Source of the DNA: Opitutaceae bacterium
GTDB taxonomy: Bacteria > Verrucomicrobiota > Verrucomicrobiia > Opitutales > Opitutaceae
DNA: 16,156 nt
Assembly: GCA_025352845.1 (NCBI GenBank)
Contig: JANXSC010000309.1
Span: 1 to 16,156 of the forward strand
Direction: 5' to 3'
Part shown: positions 7,650-14,481 of the stretch, piece after piece
How positions within the stretch are numbered: the stretch's first letter is position 1
How the letters are laid out: the number at the start of each line of letters is the position of its first letter
Notes under the pieces: generated by a model
Database searches by the model: none
The model's input: the letters and a program-made list of their open reading frames with translations, nothing else
What the model was told of the DNA's origin: nothing
Position numbers and translations under genes: made by a program

Positions 7650-8182
7650 GAAACAATGGCCTGTTGAAACACAGGACTAATGCGGTCGCCTGTCGTGCGA
7701 CGTTTCTTCGATTCAGCGATCACGGCTTCGGGGTAGGCGAAAAATTTCGCGAGGATTTCGCAGAGCTGTTCGGGCTTCGTGTCGAGGAAGTAGTCGAGCA
7801 CGACCCTGCCGTTCTGCACGAGGAGCGCGCGGCGGGGCTGCCAGAACAGGGTGTTTTTCGCGGGGTAGCCCAGCTTGAGCTTGGCGCGCATCTCCGCGGC
7901 AAGATCGTCGGCATCGTCCTTCGCTTCGAGGCAGCCGTGGACGAGGCGGTATTCGTCGAGGAGCGCACCATCGAGGCGGAGCGGCGCGGAACTCTTGCGG
8001 GTCAGCGCGTATTCGCGGACGAGCATCCACTTGAGCGGACCGGCGCAATGCTCGACGAGCGTGTGCCACGCCTCGCGGACGGCGGTCTCGTGCCTGGCAC
8101 CGACGTTGGCGAGCTGCGCGAGAGCGGTGTAGTAGGAGCGAACGGGCGCGTGGGTGGGCTTGAGCGCGAAGGGTGACGCCAT
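7640..8182 (-). CDS. Stand-alone PD-(D/E)xK nuclease domain resembling the N-terminus of type ISP restriction enzymes (possible remnant)
   Basis: The 180-residue product resembles, from memory of the family, the first 170 or so residues of very large single-chain restriction-modification proteins (type ISP and relatives). Visible points are RSYYTALAQLANVGARHET (15-33), LVREYAL (54-60), LDGALLDEYR (70-79), the nuclease core D71 with CLEAKDD (84-90; E86 and K88), GYPAKNTLFW (105-114), LVQNG (121-125) and KFFAY (146-150). The helicase, methylase and target-recognition parts are absent; after residue 150 only a 30-residue tail follows. Its stop overlaps the methyltransferase start region. The reading frame is intact and the catalytic residues are kept, so it may be functional. 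It could instead be decay debris; a helicase-less accessory nuclease is the main alternative. ATG 8182 is chosen because homology begins soon after. Confidence 0.7.
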   Translation of the reverse strand: MASPFALKPTHAPVRSYYTALAQLANVGARHETAVREAWHTLVEHCAGPLKWMLVREYALTRKSSAPLRLDGALLDEYRLVHGCLEAKDDADDLAAEMRAKLKLGYPAKNTLFWQPRRALLVQNGRVVLDYFLDTKPEQLCEILAKFFAYPEAVIAESKKRRTTGDRISPVFQQAIVSWQ

Positions 8183-8255
8183 GGACGTGCGGCGAGTTGA
8201 AGTCGCGGGTAAGCGCAGGGCAACCGCGCAGTTCGCGCGACGGGCGGAACCGTGA

Positions 8256-8498
8256 TCACCCGCCTGCCACCGGCGGGATGAAAACGATGCGGTCACCGTC
8301 GCGCAGAGAAGACGAAGAAGGCACGAATGAATCGTTCACCGCGGCTCGCACGCGATCACCGGGAAGCGTGAAGCCGTGGCAGGCGCGCAGTTCGTTGTAG
8401 AGCGCGGCGGGCGTCGCGGCGGAAGTCGCGAGCGTCTCGGACGTGAGGCCGCGTTGTTCGCGGAGGATCGCGAAGTATTGGACGTGGAGGGTGATCAT
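8256..8498 (-). CDS. moaD: Molybdopterin synthase sulfur-carrier subunit MoaD
   Basis: The 80-residue protein has the ubiquitin-like MoaD/ThiS pattern: a beta-rich start (ITLHVQYFAILREQRG), AVND (53-56), LRDGDRIVFIPPVAGG and the C-terminal Gly-Gly that is adenylated and then thiocarboxylated. It donates sulfur to the pterin in complex with MoaE. The length is typical. It lies 44 bp after moaC on the same strand, as expected for a moa operon, but its partner moaE is displaced beyond the R-M genes. No Shine-Dalgarno motif is seen. The activating enzyme MoeB is not in the window. Confidence 0.93.
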   Translation of the reverse strand: MITLHVQYFAILREQRGLTSETLATSAATPAALYNELRACHGFTLPGDRVRAAVNDSFVPSSSSLRDGDRIVFIPPVAGG

Positions 8499-8520
8499 CA
8501 GGAGCGCTGCGGGTTTTCCG

Positions 8521-8544
8521 AGGGCGGGTCAAAGACCGCGCCCT
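8521..8544. repeat. REP-like hairpin between moaC and moaD
   Basis: Ten base pairs (8521-8530 with 8534-8544, one bulged G at 8538) close a 3-nt loop. The stem overlaps the moaC stop codon (8543-8545). No T tract follows on either strand, so it is not a simple terminator. It could protect the 3' end of the moeA-moaC part of the transcript or be a dispersed repeat. Confidence 0.5.
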
Positions 8545-9016
8545 ACTCGGCGCGGTAGTCGCGTTTGCCGCCGGTTTTTTCGAGGAGGCGCACGTCTTTG
8601 ATCACGATACCGTGGGTCACGGCTTTCGCCATGTCGTAGAAGGTGAGTGCGGCCACGGTGGCGCCGGTGAGCGCTTCCATTTCGACGCCGGTCTTGGAGT
8701 GCGTCTGAGCGCGGCAGTGAATAGCGATCTCGCCGCGGGCGGCGTCGGGCACGATCTCGATTTGGCAGTCGTCGAGCGGAAGCGGGTGGCAGAGGGGGAT
8801 GAGGTCGCTGGTTTTTTTGGCGCCCATCACGCCGGCGAGAATCGCGGTCTGGAAAATCGGGCCCTTCTTCGTGGCGATCTCGCCGTCGCGCAGGAGCGCG
8901 GCGAGCGTGGCCGGAAGCGTCACGACCGCCACGGCGTGCGCGGTGCGCTTGGTCACGGCCTTGTCGCCCACGTTGACCATCGCGGGGCGGTTCTGCGCGT
9001 CGAGGTGCGAAAACAT
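8543..9016 (-). CDS. moaC: Cyclic pyranopterin monophosphate synthase MoaC
   Basis: MoaC converts the MoaA product 3',8-cyclo-7,8-dihydro-GTP to cyclic pyranopterin monophosphate in the cytosol. The 157-residue sequence carries KKTSDLIPLCHPLPL (67-81), GVEMEALTGA (110-119) and TFYDMAKA (125-132), in which D128 and K131 fall at the same numbers as the catalytic pair of the E. coli enzyme. The C-terminal LLEKTGGK is also typical. The ATG at 9016 gives a full family N-terminus (SHLDAQNRPAMVNVGDKA). It lies 64 bp after moeA; that gap is mostly a 7-bp tandem repeat. No Shine-Dalgarno motif is seen. Confidence 0.96.
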   Translation of the reverse strand: MFSHLDAQNRPAMVNVGDKAVTKRTAHAVAVVTLPATLAALLRDGEIATKKGPIFQTAILAGVMGAKKTSDLIPLCHPLPLDDCQIEIVPDAARGEIAIHCRAQTHSKTGVEMEALTGATVAALTFYDMAKAVTHGIVIKDVRLLEKTGGKRDYRAE

Positions 9017-9030
9017 ACGCGCACTGTCGG

Positions 9031-9072
9031 GCGCGAACGCTCAACGCTCAACGCTGAACATTCAACGCCAAG
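9031..9072. repeat. 7-bp tandem repeat upstream of moaC
   Basis: Six consecutive heptamers fill the moeA-moaC gap. On the plus strand they read gcgcgaa, cgctcaa, cgctcaa, cgctgaa, cattcaa, cgccaag: two identical, the outer ones degenerate. On the minus strand the unit is TTGAGCG-like. It sits just upstream of the moaC start, in the untranslated leader of that gene. Confidence 0.7.
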
Positions 9073-9080
9073 GGAGTGCG

Positions 9081-10289
9081 CTACACCCACGGGCGGAAAG
9101 GCGCGTGCGTGCCCACGGGAAATTCCGTTGGATCGGCCGGCAGTTCGACAAAACCGTCGCTCGCGATGAGTCCGGAAAAATCGCCCGAGGTGTTGCTCGG
9201 ATCAGGCGTGGCGAGCAATTCGGCGCGTGGACCGCTGGAGAGTTTCACGGGCAGAAAATACGCGAGCTTCGGCTTGAACGTCACCGGTGCCGCAAGTGCG
9301 ACCACGCGCGGCGGAATCGGGGCGGCACCACTGGCGTGGGCGAGCGCCGGCAACACGTAGCGATGCAGGCACGTGAACGCCGACACGGGATTGCCCGGCA
9401 GCGCGAAGACGGGTGTCTTCCGTGCGGTGACGCCAAACCAAAAAGGTTTGCCCGGGCGCTGCGCCACGCCCTGAAAAATCCGGCGCACATTCTGCCGATC
9501 GAGTTCGCTCGGCAGGTAGTCGAACTTGCCCTTGGAGATTCCACCCGAAATCACGACCACATCGAACTCCGCGATGATGTGCCACAGCAGGTGCTCGATT
9601 TCGTGGCGCACGTCGCGCAGGTGAAAGCGCGCGACGTTGGGGTAACCCGCGCCGGCGAGCGTGGCGCGCAGCGCGTAGTCGTTGCTGCGTCGAATCTGAT
9701 GCGACGCGACGGCCGCCCCGATCTCGACCAGCTCATCGCCCGTAGAGATGACCGCGATCTTGGGCGACTGGCTGACGACGACCGAGCCATAGCCGCACGC
9801 GGCCGCGACGGCGATTTCGCGCCCCGTCAACCGCACCCCGGGACAAACAATGACTTCGCCCACCCGGTGATCGCTGCCGCGCGCGTGGATCGCGTGACCG
9901 CGGACGAGAGAATCGACACCGCCGTTGATCGTCACGGTGGTGCCGTCGCGCGACGTTTCTTCGTAGGGCACGATGCAATCCGCGCCGTCGGGCAAAATCG
10001 CGCCGGTCATGATCTCGATGCACGCGTCGGCGGCTGCGCCGAGGTTGAAGGCGCGCATGCCCGCCGCCTGCACGCTCTCGACGCGAAAGGTCCGGACCCC
10101 CTCGGCCAGCGCCGCCGCGCGCAACGCGTAGCCATCCAGCGTCACGCGATCAAACGGGGGGAGATCGCGGTCGGCGCGAATCTCGGCGCGGAGCACGCGG
10201 CCGTGCGCGGCGGCGAGCGGGCAATCTTCTCGGTGGAAGGGCGCCACGTTTTCGAAGACGAGTTTTTCAGCTTCGGCGGGGGTAAGCAT
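9081..10289 (-). CDS. moeA: Molybdopterin molybdenumtransferase MoeA
   Basis: MoeA inserts molybdate into adenylated molybdopterin to give active cofactor. The 402-residue protein has PPFDRVTLDGYA (44-55), IMTGAILPDGADCIVPYE (93-110), the MoCF-domain STGDEL (182-187), SGGISKGKFDYL (248-259), ALPGNPVSA (296-304) and a C-terminal beta domain with SGD (368-370). Length is close to the E. coli protein (411). The frame extends upstream to 10409, but the ATG at 10289 begins the normal family N-terminus (LTPAEAEKLV). It is the first gene of the minus-strand run and is divergent from moaA across 85 bp that contain an 8-bp tandem repeat. There is no Shine-Dalgarno motif. Confidence 0.95.
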   Translation of the reverse strand: MLTPAEAEKLVFENVAPFHREDCPLAAAHGRVLRAEIRADRDLPPFDRVTLDGYALRAAALAEGVRTFRVESVQAAGMRAFNLGAAADACIEIMTGAILPDGADCIVPYEETSRDGTTVTINGGVDSLVRGHAIHARGSDHRVGEVIVCPGVRLTGREIAVAAACGYGSVVVSQSPKIAVISTGDELVEIGAAVASHQIRRSNDYALRATLAGAGYPNVARFHLRDVRHEIEHLLWHIIAEFDVVVISGGISKGKFDYLPSELDRQNVRRIFQGVAQRPGKPFWFGVTARKTPVFALPGNPVSAFTCLHRYVLPALAHASGAAPIPPRVVALAAPVTFKPKLAYFLPVKLSSGPRAELLATPDPSNTSGDFSGLIASDGFVELPADPTEFPVGTHAPFRPWV

Positions 10290-10294
10290 CGGAA

Positions 10295-10334
10295 GGACTA
10301 AAGGACCAAAAGACCGCGGGACAAAAGGACAAAT
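10295..10334. repeat. 8-bp tandem repeat in the moeA-moaA divergent gap
   Basis: Five head-to-tail octamers: ggactaaa, ggaccaaa, agaccgcg, ggacaaaa, ggacaaat. Four fit GGACNAAW; the middle one is degenerate. The array begins 5 bp from the moeA start and occupies half of the 85-bp divergent gap, where the promoters of moeA and moaA are expected. It is either an operator-like array or a simple repeat. A matching inverted fragment, ttgtcct, overlaps the moaA start at 10375-10381. Confidence 0.7.
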
Positions 10335-10374
10335 CTGGCAAACCCCCCAACTCTGTGTCCTCTCTTCCCCTGCC

Positions 10375-11415
10375 TTGTCCTCTGCGACTCCCAACGTCCC
10401 GCTGGTCACCGACCAATTTCACCGCCCGCTGCGCGATCTGCGTATCTCGGTCACCGACCGCTGCAATTTTCGCTGCCCCTATTGTATGCCGGCGGAAGTG
10501 TTCGGCCCCGGCCATGCGTTTCTACGCGATCCGCAGCTGATGACGCTCGCGGAACTCACACGCATCGTGCGGGCATTCCAGACGCTCGGCGTGGAAAAAG
10601 TGCGGCTCACCGGCGGCGAACCGCTGCTCCGCGCCGACGTGCCGGACCTGGTGCACACCCTGAAACAGGAACTCGGTGTGAAGGACGTGGCGCTCACGAC
10701 CAACGGCTGGTTGCTCGAAAAACTCGCGCCCGCGCTGCGCGCGGCTGGACTCGACCGGCTCAACGTCTCGGTCGATTCGCTCGACGACGTGACCGCGGGT
10801 AAAATGAACGGACTAGGTTTCAAAGTGGGCCGCGTGTTGCGCGGCATCGATGCGGCCGCCGCGCTCGGGCTGCCCATCAAGATCAATTGCGTGGTGCAAC
10901 GCGGTGTGAACGACGCGGAGCTGCCCGCGCTCTGCGAATATTTCCGCGCGCGCGGCCACACCCTGCGATTCATTGAGTTTATGGATGTCGGCAACACCAA
11001 CCACTGGGCGCGCGAGCGCGTGGTGCCCGCGCGCGAGATCGTCGAGCGCATCGGCGCGCTCTGGCCGCTCGAAGCCGTGGGGCCGGCCTATCGCGGCGAA
11101 GTGGCGTCGCGCTACCGCTACCGCGACGGCCGCGGCGAGATCGGGCTGATTAGCTCGGTTACCGAACCGTTTTGCCGCGACTGCCACCGCGCGCGCCTCT
11201 CGGCCGACGGGAAACTCTACACGTGTCTCTTCGCCGCGCTCGGCTGGGATGTGCTCGGCGCGGTGCGCGCGCCCGGTTCAACCGAGGCCGACGTAGAAAA
11301 CTTCCTCCGTCGCATCTGGCAGGGCCGCCTGGATCGCTACAGCGACGACCGCGCCGAGGTGCTGGCCAGCGGTGAGGCGCGCGCGAAGGTCGAGATGAGT
11401 TATATCGGTGGGTGA
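10375..11415 (+). CDS. moaA: GTP 3',8-cyclase MoaA (radical SAM)
   Basis: MoaA performs the first step of molybdopterin synthesis, cyclising GTP with S-adenosylmethionine radical chemistry. The N-terminal cluster motif is C30-x3-C34-x2-C37 in DRCNFRCPYC, followed by LTGGEP (78-83). The second 4Fe-4S cluster is C267-x2-C270-x13-C284 (FCRDCHRARL to YTC). The chain ends in Gly-Gly, as in family members. No ATG occurs before the cluster motif, so the start must be non-ATG; TTG at 10375 gives 346 residues and a normal lead-in (TDQFHRPLRDLRISVTDRC). No Shine-Dalgarno motif is present. It is divergent from moeA, and the next gene starts 31 bp beyond its stop. Confidence 0.95.
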   Translation: MSSATPNVPLVTDQFHRPLRDLRISVTDRCNFRCPYCMPAEVFGPGHAFLRDPQLMTLAELTRIVRAFQTLGVEKVRLTGGEPLLRADVPDLVHTLKQELGVKDVALTTNGWLLEKLAPALRAAGLDRLNVSVDSLDDVTAGKMNGLGFKVGRVLRGIDAAAALGLPIKINCVVQRGVNDAELPALCEYFRARGHTLRFIEFMDVGNTNHWARERVVPAREIVERIGALWPLEAVGPAYRGEVASRYRYRDGRGEIGLISSVTEPFCRDCHRARLSADGKLYTCLFAALGWDVLGAVRAPGSTEADVENFLRRIWQGRLDRYSDDRAEVLASGEARAKVEMSYIGG

Positions 11416-11446
11416 ATTTTTTCCGCTCACCTCAGTCGCTCCCAAC

Positions 11447-12148
11447 ATGCACCTGCGAACGCCCGCCCTTCTCTTGCTCGCTTGTCTCGGGGCCCAATTG
11501 GTCGCCGCCGAGATCGCGGCGGAAGGCATCATGCTGCCATTTTTCGATGCCACGGGCCGGCGGACCCATGCGCTGCGCGCGGAACGCGGCACGCTGCGCG
11601 GGCCGTTGCAGACTCTCACGGGCGCTGAGCTGGTTTATTTTTCGGCCGATGAACCCAACCGCATTGTGCAACGCGTGCAGGCCGACACCGCGACGTGGGA
11701 CACCGCCAATGAAACACTCACGAGCGACGGTCACGTCACCGTAACGACTGATTTCAATCGATTGTCGGGTGAAGGTTTTGATTTCTCCATGGCTACTTCA
11801 CTGATCCGAATTCACCGCGCCTTCACCTTGGAGAACACCGAGTTGAAGCTGACCAGCGATCGCGCGGTGATCGAACTCGCGCCGGACCGGGCGGACCGGG
11901 CGGGCCGCGGCGTGCGCGGGAGTGACGTGAAGCGCTGCGAGGCGCAGGGAAATCTCGTCGTCACCGTTCTCCCCACGGCCCGGAAAGAATACCCCTGCGA
12001 TCAGGCGTTCTCCGCGATCGCGATCTACGACGGAGAAACCCAGACCATCGAACTGCCGCAACCGACCCGCACGCTCAAGCGCGGCAGCGAAGGCCGCATC
12101 GGTCACTTCAAATTCGATCTCCGCGTGCCCGCCGCGCCGCAGAAGTGA
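11447..12148 (+). CDS. Exported LptC/OstA-like protein, probable LPS transport component
   Basis: The 233-residue protein starts with a signal peptide (MHLRTPALLLLACLGAQLVAA, cleavage probably before E22) followed by repeated beta-strand sequence of the LptC/LptA jellyroll type: LRAERGTL, GAELVYF, VQADTATWDTANETLTSDGHVTV, LSGEGFDFSMATSLIRI. LptC and LptA bridge the inner and outer membranes in lipopolysaccharide export. The assignment rests on pattern only, and LptA and LptC are hard to separate this way; no transmembrane anchor remains once the signal is cleaved. A GTG at 11408 would overlap moaA, but the ATG at 11447 places the signal peptide at the N-terminus. It follows moaA by 31 bp and may be co-transcribed with it. 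Its stop lies 3 bp from the convergent neighbour's stop. Confidence 0.65.
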   Translation: MHLRTPALLLLACLGAQLVAAEIAAEGIMLPFFDATGRRTHALRAERGTLRGPLQTLTGAELVYFSADEPNRIVQRVQADTATWDTANETLTSDGHVTVTTDFNRLSGEGFDFSMATSLIRIHRAFTLENTELKLTSDRAVIELAPDRADRAGRGVRGSDVKRCEAQGNLVVTVLPTARKEYPCDQAFSAIAIYDGETQTIELPQPTRTLKRGSEGRIGHFKFDLRVPAAPQK

Positions 12149-12151
12149 CAC

Positions 12152-13030
12152 TCACTCATACCGCGCCGCGCGGCCCAAGTAGTTCAGCATCCAGATTTCC
12201 TTCCACACGCGGTAGCGGCCCTCGTGGGTGAACTTGCCGAGATCCTCGCGTTGGGCTTGGGGATGGAGGAAGCCGAGTTCGGTGTTGAGGCGGTCGAGCT
12301 CGTGCTGCATGGAGTTGAAATCGGCGAGCGGCTCCGTGGTGAACGGCACGGTCGCGACGCGGGCGGCGCTCAGGCGCGCGCGGTGCCGGGCGAGCAATCG
12401 CGGCAGCGAACGCCGCCACGGCGCGCGCTCGACAAACCAGTTTTCCGGATAAAAGCCGGCGAAGGGAATGTAGAGGTTGTCGGTCAGGTAGCGGCTGCCG
12501 TCGGCCGCGACCGAGGCGACCGCGAAACAGACCGAGATCGCGCCGTTGGCCTGCGGGATGAAGGTCACCTGCACCCGCACGCGGGCCTGGGCATCGTGGT
12601 AAATCGAGACGCGGATAAAAACCCCGCCACCCAGCTCGGCCTTGAGCGCCTGCGCCTGGCGAAAGCCCTGCGCGCGCAGCCACTCGCGGATTTGCAGCAG
12701 CCGCGGCTGCACCGGCCATTCCTCACCCGTGGTGTTGATGGTGTAGCGCGGAAAAAGCGGGAGCGCGCTCAGGCTGTGCGCCGAGATCGCGAGCCAGTTG
12801 TAGAGCGTCTCGCCAAGGAACCAGATGATGAAAAACGACGCCGCCAGCACCCAAAACGGCCGGTCGATCCATTTGAAATCGGAGCAGAGTTGCGCCGCGC
12901 CCAGCGAAAACACCAGCCAGCGCAGCCAGCGATCCGCGATCGAGAGGAGAGGGGAGCCGACGCGCTGGTTGACCTGCATGAGGACCAGCGACGCGAAGAC
13001 GGCGGCGATGATGAAATAGGATGTCTGCAA
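12152..13030 (-). CDS. Membrane protein of unknown function
   Basis: The 292-residue product is not recognised. The N-terminal third has three hydrophobic segments (about 4-18, 36-50 and 59-82), with SDFKWIDRP between the last two. The remaining 200 residues are soluble, mixed alpha/beta, with a run YLTDNLYIPFAGFYPENWFVERAPWRRSLPRLLARHRARL and a C-terminal tail WKEIWMLNYLGRAARYE. The start is TTG at 13030; there is no ATG at the natural N-terminus, and the first internal Met (18) would remove the first segment. The frame is open over its whole length with biased third positions, so it is coding. It lies 99 bp past dnaN on the same strand and converges on the LptC-like gene with a 3-bp gap. 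No conserved catalytic motif is seen. Confidence 0.75.
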   Translation of the reverse strand: MQTSYFIIAAVFASLVLMQVNQRVGSPLLSIADRWLRWLVFSLGAAQLCSDFKWIDRPFWVLAASFFIIWFLGETLYNWLAISAHSLSALPLFPRYTINTTGEEWPVQPRLLQIREWLRAQGFRQAQALKAELGGGVFIRVSIYHDAQARVRVQVTFIPQANGAISVCFAVASVAADGSRYLTDNLYIPFAGFYPENWFVERAPWRRSLPRLLARHRARLSAARVATVPFTTEPLADFNSMQHELDRLNTELGFLHPQAQREDLGKFTHEGRYRVWKEIWMLNYLGRAARYE

Positions 13031-13129
13031 GGGATCGGCGAGGGAGGAAGCGAACGCGAATGTGCGTTGGTTCAGACAACAATCAAGCGACCCGGTGCTA
13101 TCGAATCGGCCGCAGTGGAAAACCAGTCG

Positions 13130-14254
13130 TCAGCTCAACCGCACGGGCATGATGACGCAGACGAAACTCTCCAGCGTCTTGAAGACGCCGGGGCTGACCT
13201 CGTCCTTCACCTCGAAGAAAACCTCGTCCTTCGTCAGTGCCTTGAGCGGATCCATCAGGAAGGTCGGGTTGAACGCGACCTGTAGCTCGGGGCCGCTGTA
13301 GCCGATGGCCATCGATTCGTGGGCCTCGCCGAAATCCGGGCTCTGCGCCGTCAGTTCGAGCAGGTTGCTCGACAGTTTTATCTTCACCGAGTTCGCCTTT
13401 TCCGAGCAGACGAGGGCGGCGCGATGCACGCACTGGAGGAAGAGCTCGCGCTCCAGCTTGATGCGCTGGTGCGTCTCCTTCGGAATCACCTGCTGGTAGT
13501 TAGGGTAATTGCCCTCGACGACCTTGGAGTAGAGATAGACGTGGTCGATGAGGCCACTCGTGTCCTTGTCGGTCGCAATCTGGAAGGCCGCGCGCCGGTC
13601 GTTGAAGTTAATTTTAACCTTTTCGCCCTTGTCGAGGAGCCGGGTCAGTTCGCCCACGGTCTTGGCCGGCAAGATGATCGCACCGGCGCTGGCGGCCGGC
13701 ACGTCCATTTCCTTCGCCATCAGGGCGAGGCGGCGGCCGTCGGTGGCGACGAGCGAGAGTTTGCCCTCCTTGAAGTTGAAATAGACGCCGTTGAGGATGT
13801 AGCGTGTCTCGTCGGTCGACTGCGCATAGGCTACGCTGCGGAGCATCGAGGCGAGCTCGGACTGTTCGAGGCTGTAGGCCTTCTCGTCGCCGAATTCGGA
13901 CAACGGCGGAAACTCTTCCTTGCCGATGCCCATGATGCGAAACGTCGAGCCACCCGAGGCGAGTTTGACCGAGTGGTTCGGCGAGGCATCGAAAGCGACA
14001 TCGACATTGGGCAGCTCGCGCACGATGCCGGCGAGGCGCTTCACGGGCAGCGTGATGGCACCGGTCTCCTTCACCTCCGCCTTGATTTTGCAACGAATCC
14101 CGAGGTCGAGATTGGTGGTGGTGAGCGAGATTTGATCCTTCTCGGCCTCGATGAGCACGTTGCTCAGGATGGGCATCGTGGCTTTGGAGCCGACCACGTT
14201 GAGGACTTGGGCAAGGCCGTTGGCGAAGTGATCGCGGTTGATTTTGAATTTCAT
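13130..14254 (-). CDS. dnaN: DNA polymerase III subunit beta (sliding clamp) DnaN
   Basis: The 374-residue protein is a full-length beta clamp: three repeated clamp folds (about 1-120, 128-248 and 250-374). Typical stretches are MKFKINRDHF at the start, LSNVLIEAEKDQISLTTTNLDLGI, EEFPPLSEF, RYILNGVYFNFKEGKLSLVATDGRRLAL, EGNYPNYQQVIPKE and the C-terminal MPVRLS, which contributes to the peptide-binding pocket. It encircles DNA and tethers polymerase III. The more common dnaA-dnaN-recF neighbourhood is absent here, so either the gene has moved or the lineage keeps it apart. The ATG at 14254 is the family start; no Shine-Dalgarno motif. The 227-bp upstream gap is partly AT-rich and holds a candidate promoter. 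Confidence 0.97.
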   Translation of the reverse strand: MKFKINRDHFANGLAQVLNVVGSKATMPILSNVLIEAEKDQISLTTTNLDLGIRCKIKAEVKETGAITLPVKRLAGIVRELPNVDVAFDASPNHSVKLASGGSTFRIMGIGKEEFPPLSEFGDEKAYSLEQSELASMLRSVAYAQSTDETRYILNGVYFNFKEGKLSLVATDGRRLALMAKEMDVPAASAGAIILPAKTVGELTRLLDKGEKVKINFNDRRAAFQIATDKDTSGLIDHVYLYSKVVEGNYPNYQQVIPKETHQRIKLERELFLQCVHRAALVCSEKANSVKIKLSSNLLELTAQSPDFGEAHESMAIGYSGPELQVAFNPTFLMDPLKALTKDEVFFEVKDEVSPGVFKTLESFVCVIMPVRLS

Positions 14255-14320
14255 GCGGGGCCAACTGGTGAGGTCTGGAAGAAACTAACAAAGGCTAAAA
14301 GAATACAGGTTCAATAAGGA

Positions 14321-14349
14321 ATTCTATCCGTATTCATATGGGCGGTGAA
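14321..14349 (-). promoter_or_regulatory. Candidate sigma-70 promoter of dnaN
   Basis: On the minus strand TTCACC (14349-14344; 4 of 6 to the -35 consensus) and TAGAAT (14326-14321; 5 of 6 to TATAAT) are spaced by 17 bp. This lies in a locally AT-rich patch and would give a leader of about 60 nt before the dnaN ATG at 14254. It is a visual match only. Confidence 0.35.
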
Positions 14350-14356
14350 CAAGCGC

Positions 14357-14460
14357 AGCAACCGGGCGCTGGTGCAGGGGAAAAAGGGCAGGTTGGACAT
14401 GTGAAGAAGTTTGGGCAACTGGCGAGAAAGGGGATGTTTATTCGCAGCCCCCCGGTTGCT
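14357..14460. repeat. 10-bp inverted repeat in the dnaN-pssA gap
   Basis: agcaaccggg (14357-14366) is the perfect reverse complement of 14451-14460, with 84 nt between. It lies between the pssA stop (14482) and dnaN. The 227-bp gap (14255-14481) shows no convincing ORF and no T-tract terminator. The repeat could be a long-range hairpin, a protein-binding pair, or chance. Confidence 0.35.
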
Positions 14461-14481
14461 CGGAGGTCATCGGCAGGTTCC

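Noticed and set aside
7640..8182. Frameshifted full-length type ISP gene continuing into the methyltransferase
   Set aside because: The next ORF carries a complete PstI-type methyltransferase N-terminus with motif X and motif I, not the helicase that would follow in an ISP protein.
8799..10301. 500-codon plus-strand ORF
   Set aside because: Antisense to moaC and moeA, both with clear catalytic motifs; the translated sequence is low-complexity Arg/Ala/Asp/His.
9031..10334. CRISPR array
   Set aside because: The repeats are 7-8 bp with no spacers; no cas genes are present.
10290..10374. Molybdenum-cofactor riboswitch upstream of moaA or moeA
   Set aside because: The 85-bp gap is too short for both leaders and is half occupied by the 8-bp tandem repeat; no riboswitch-like helices were seen.
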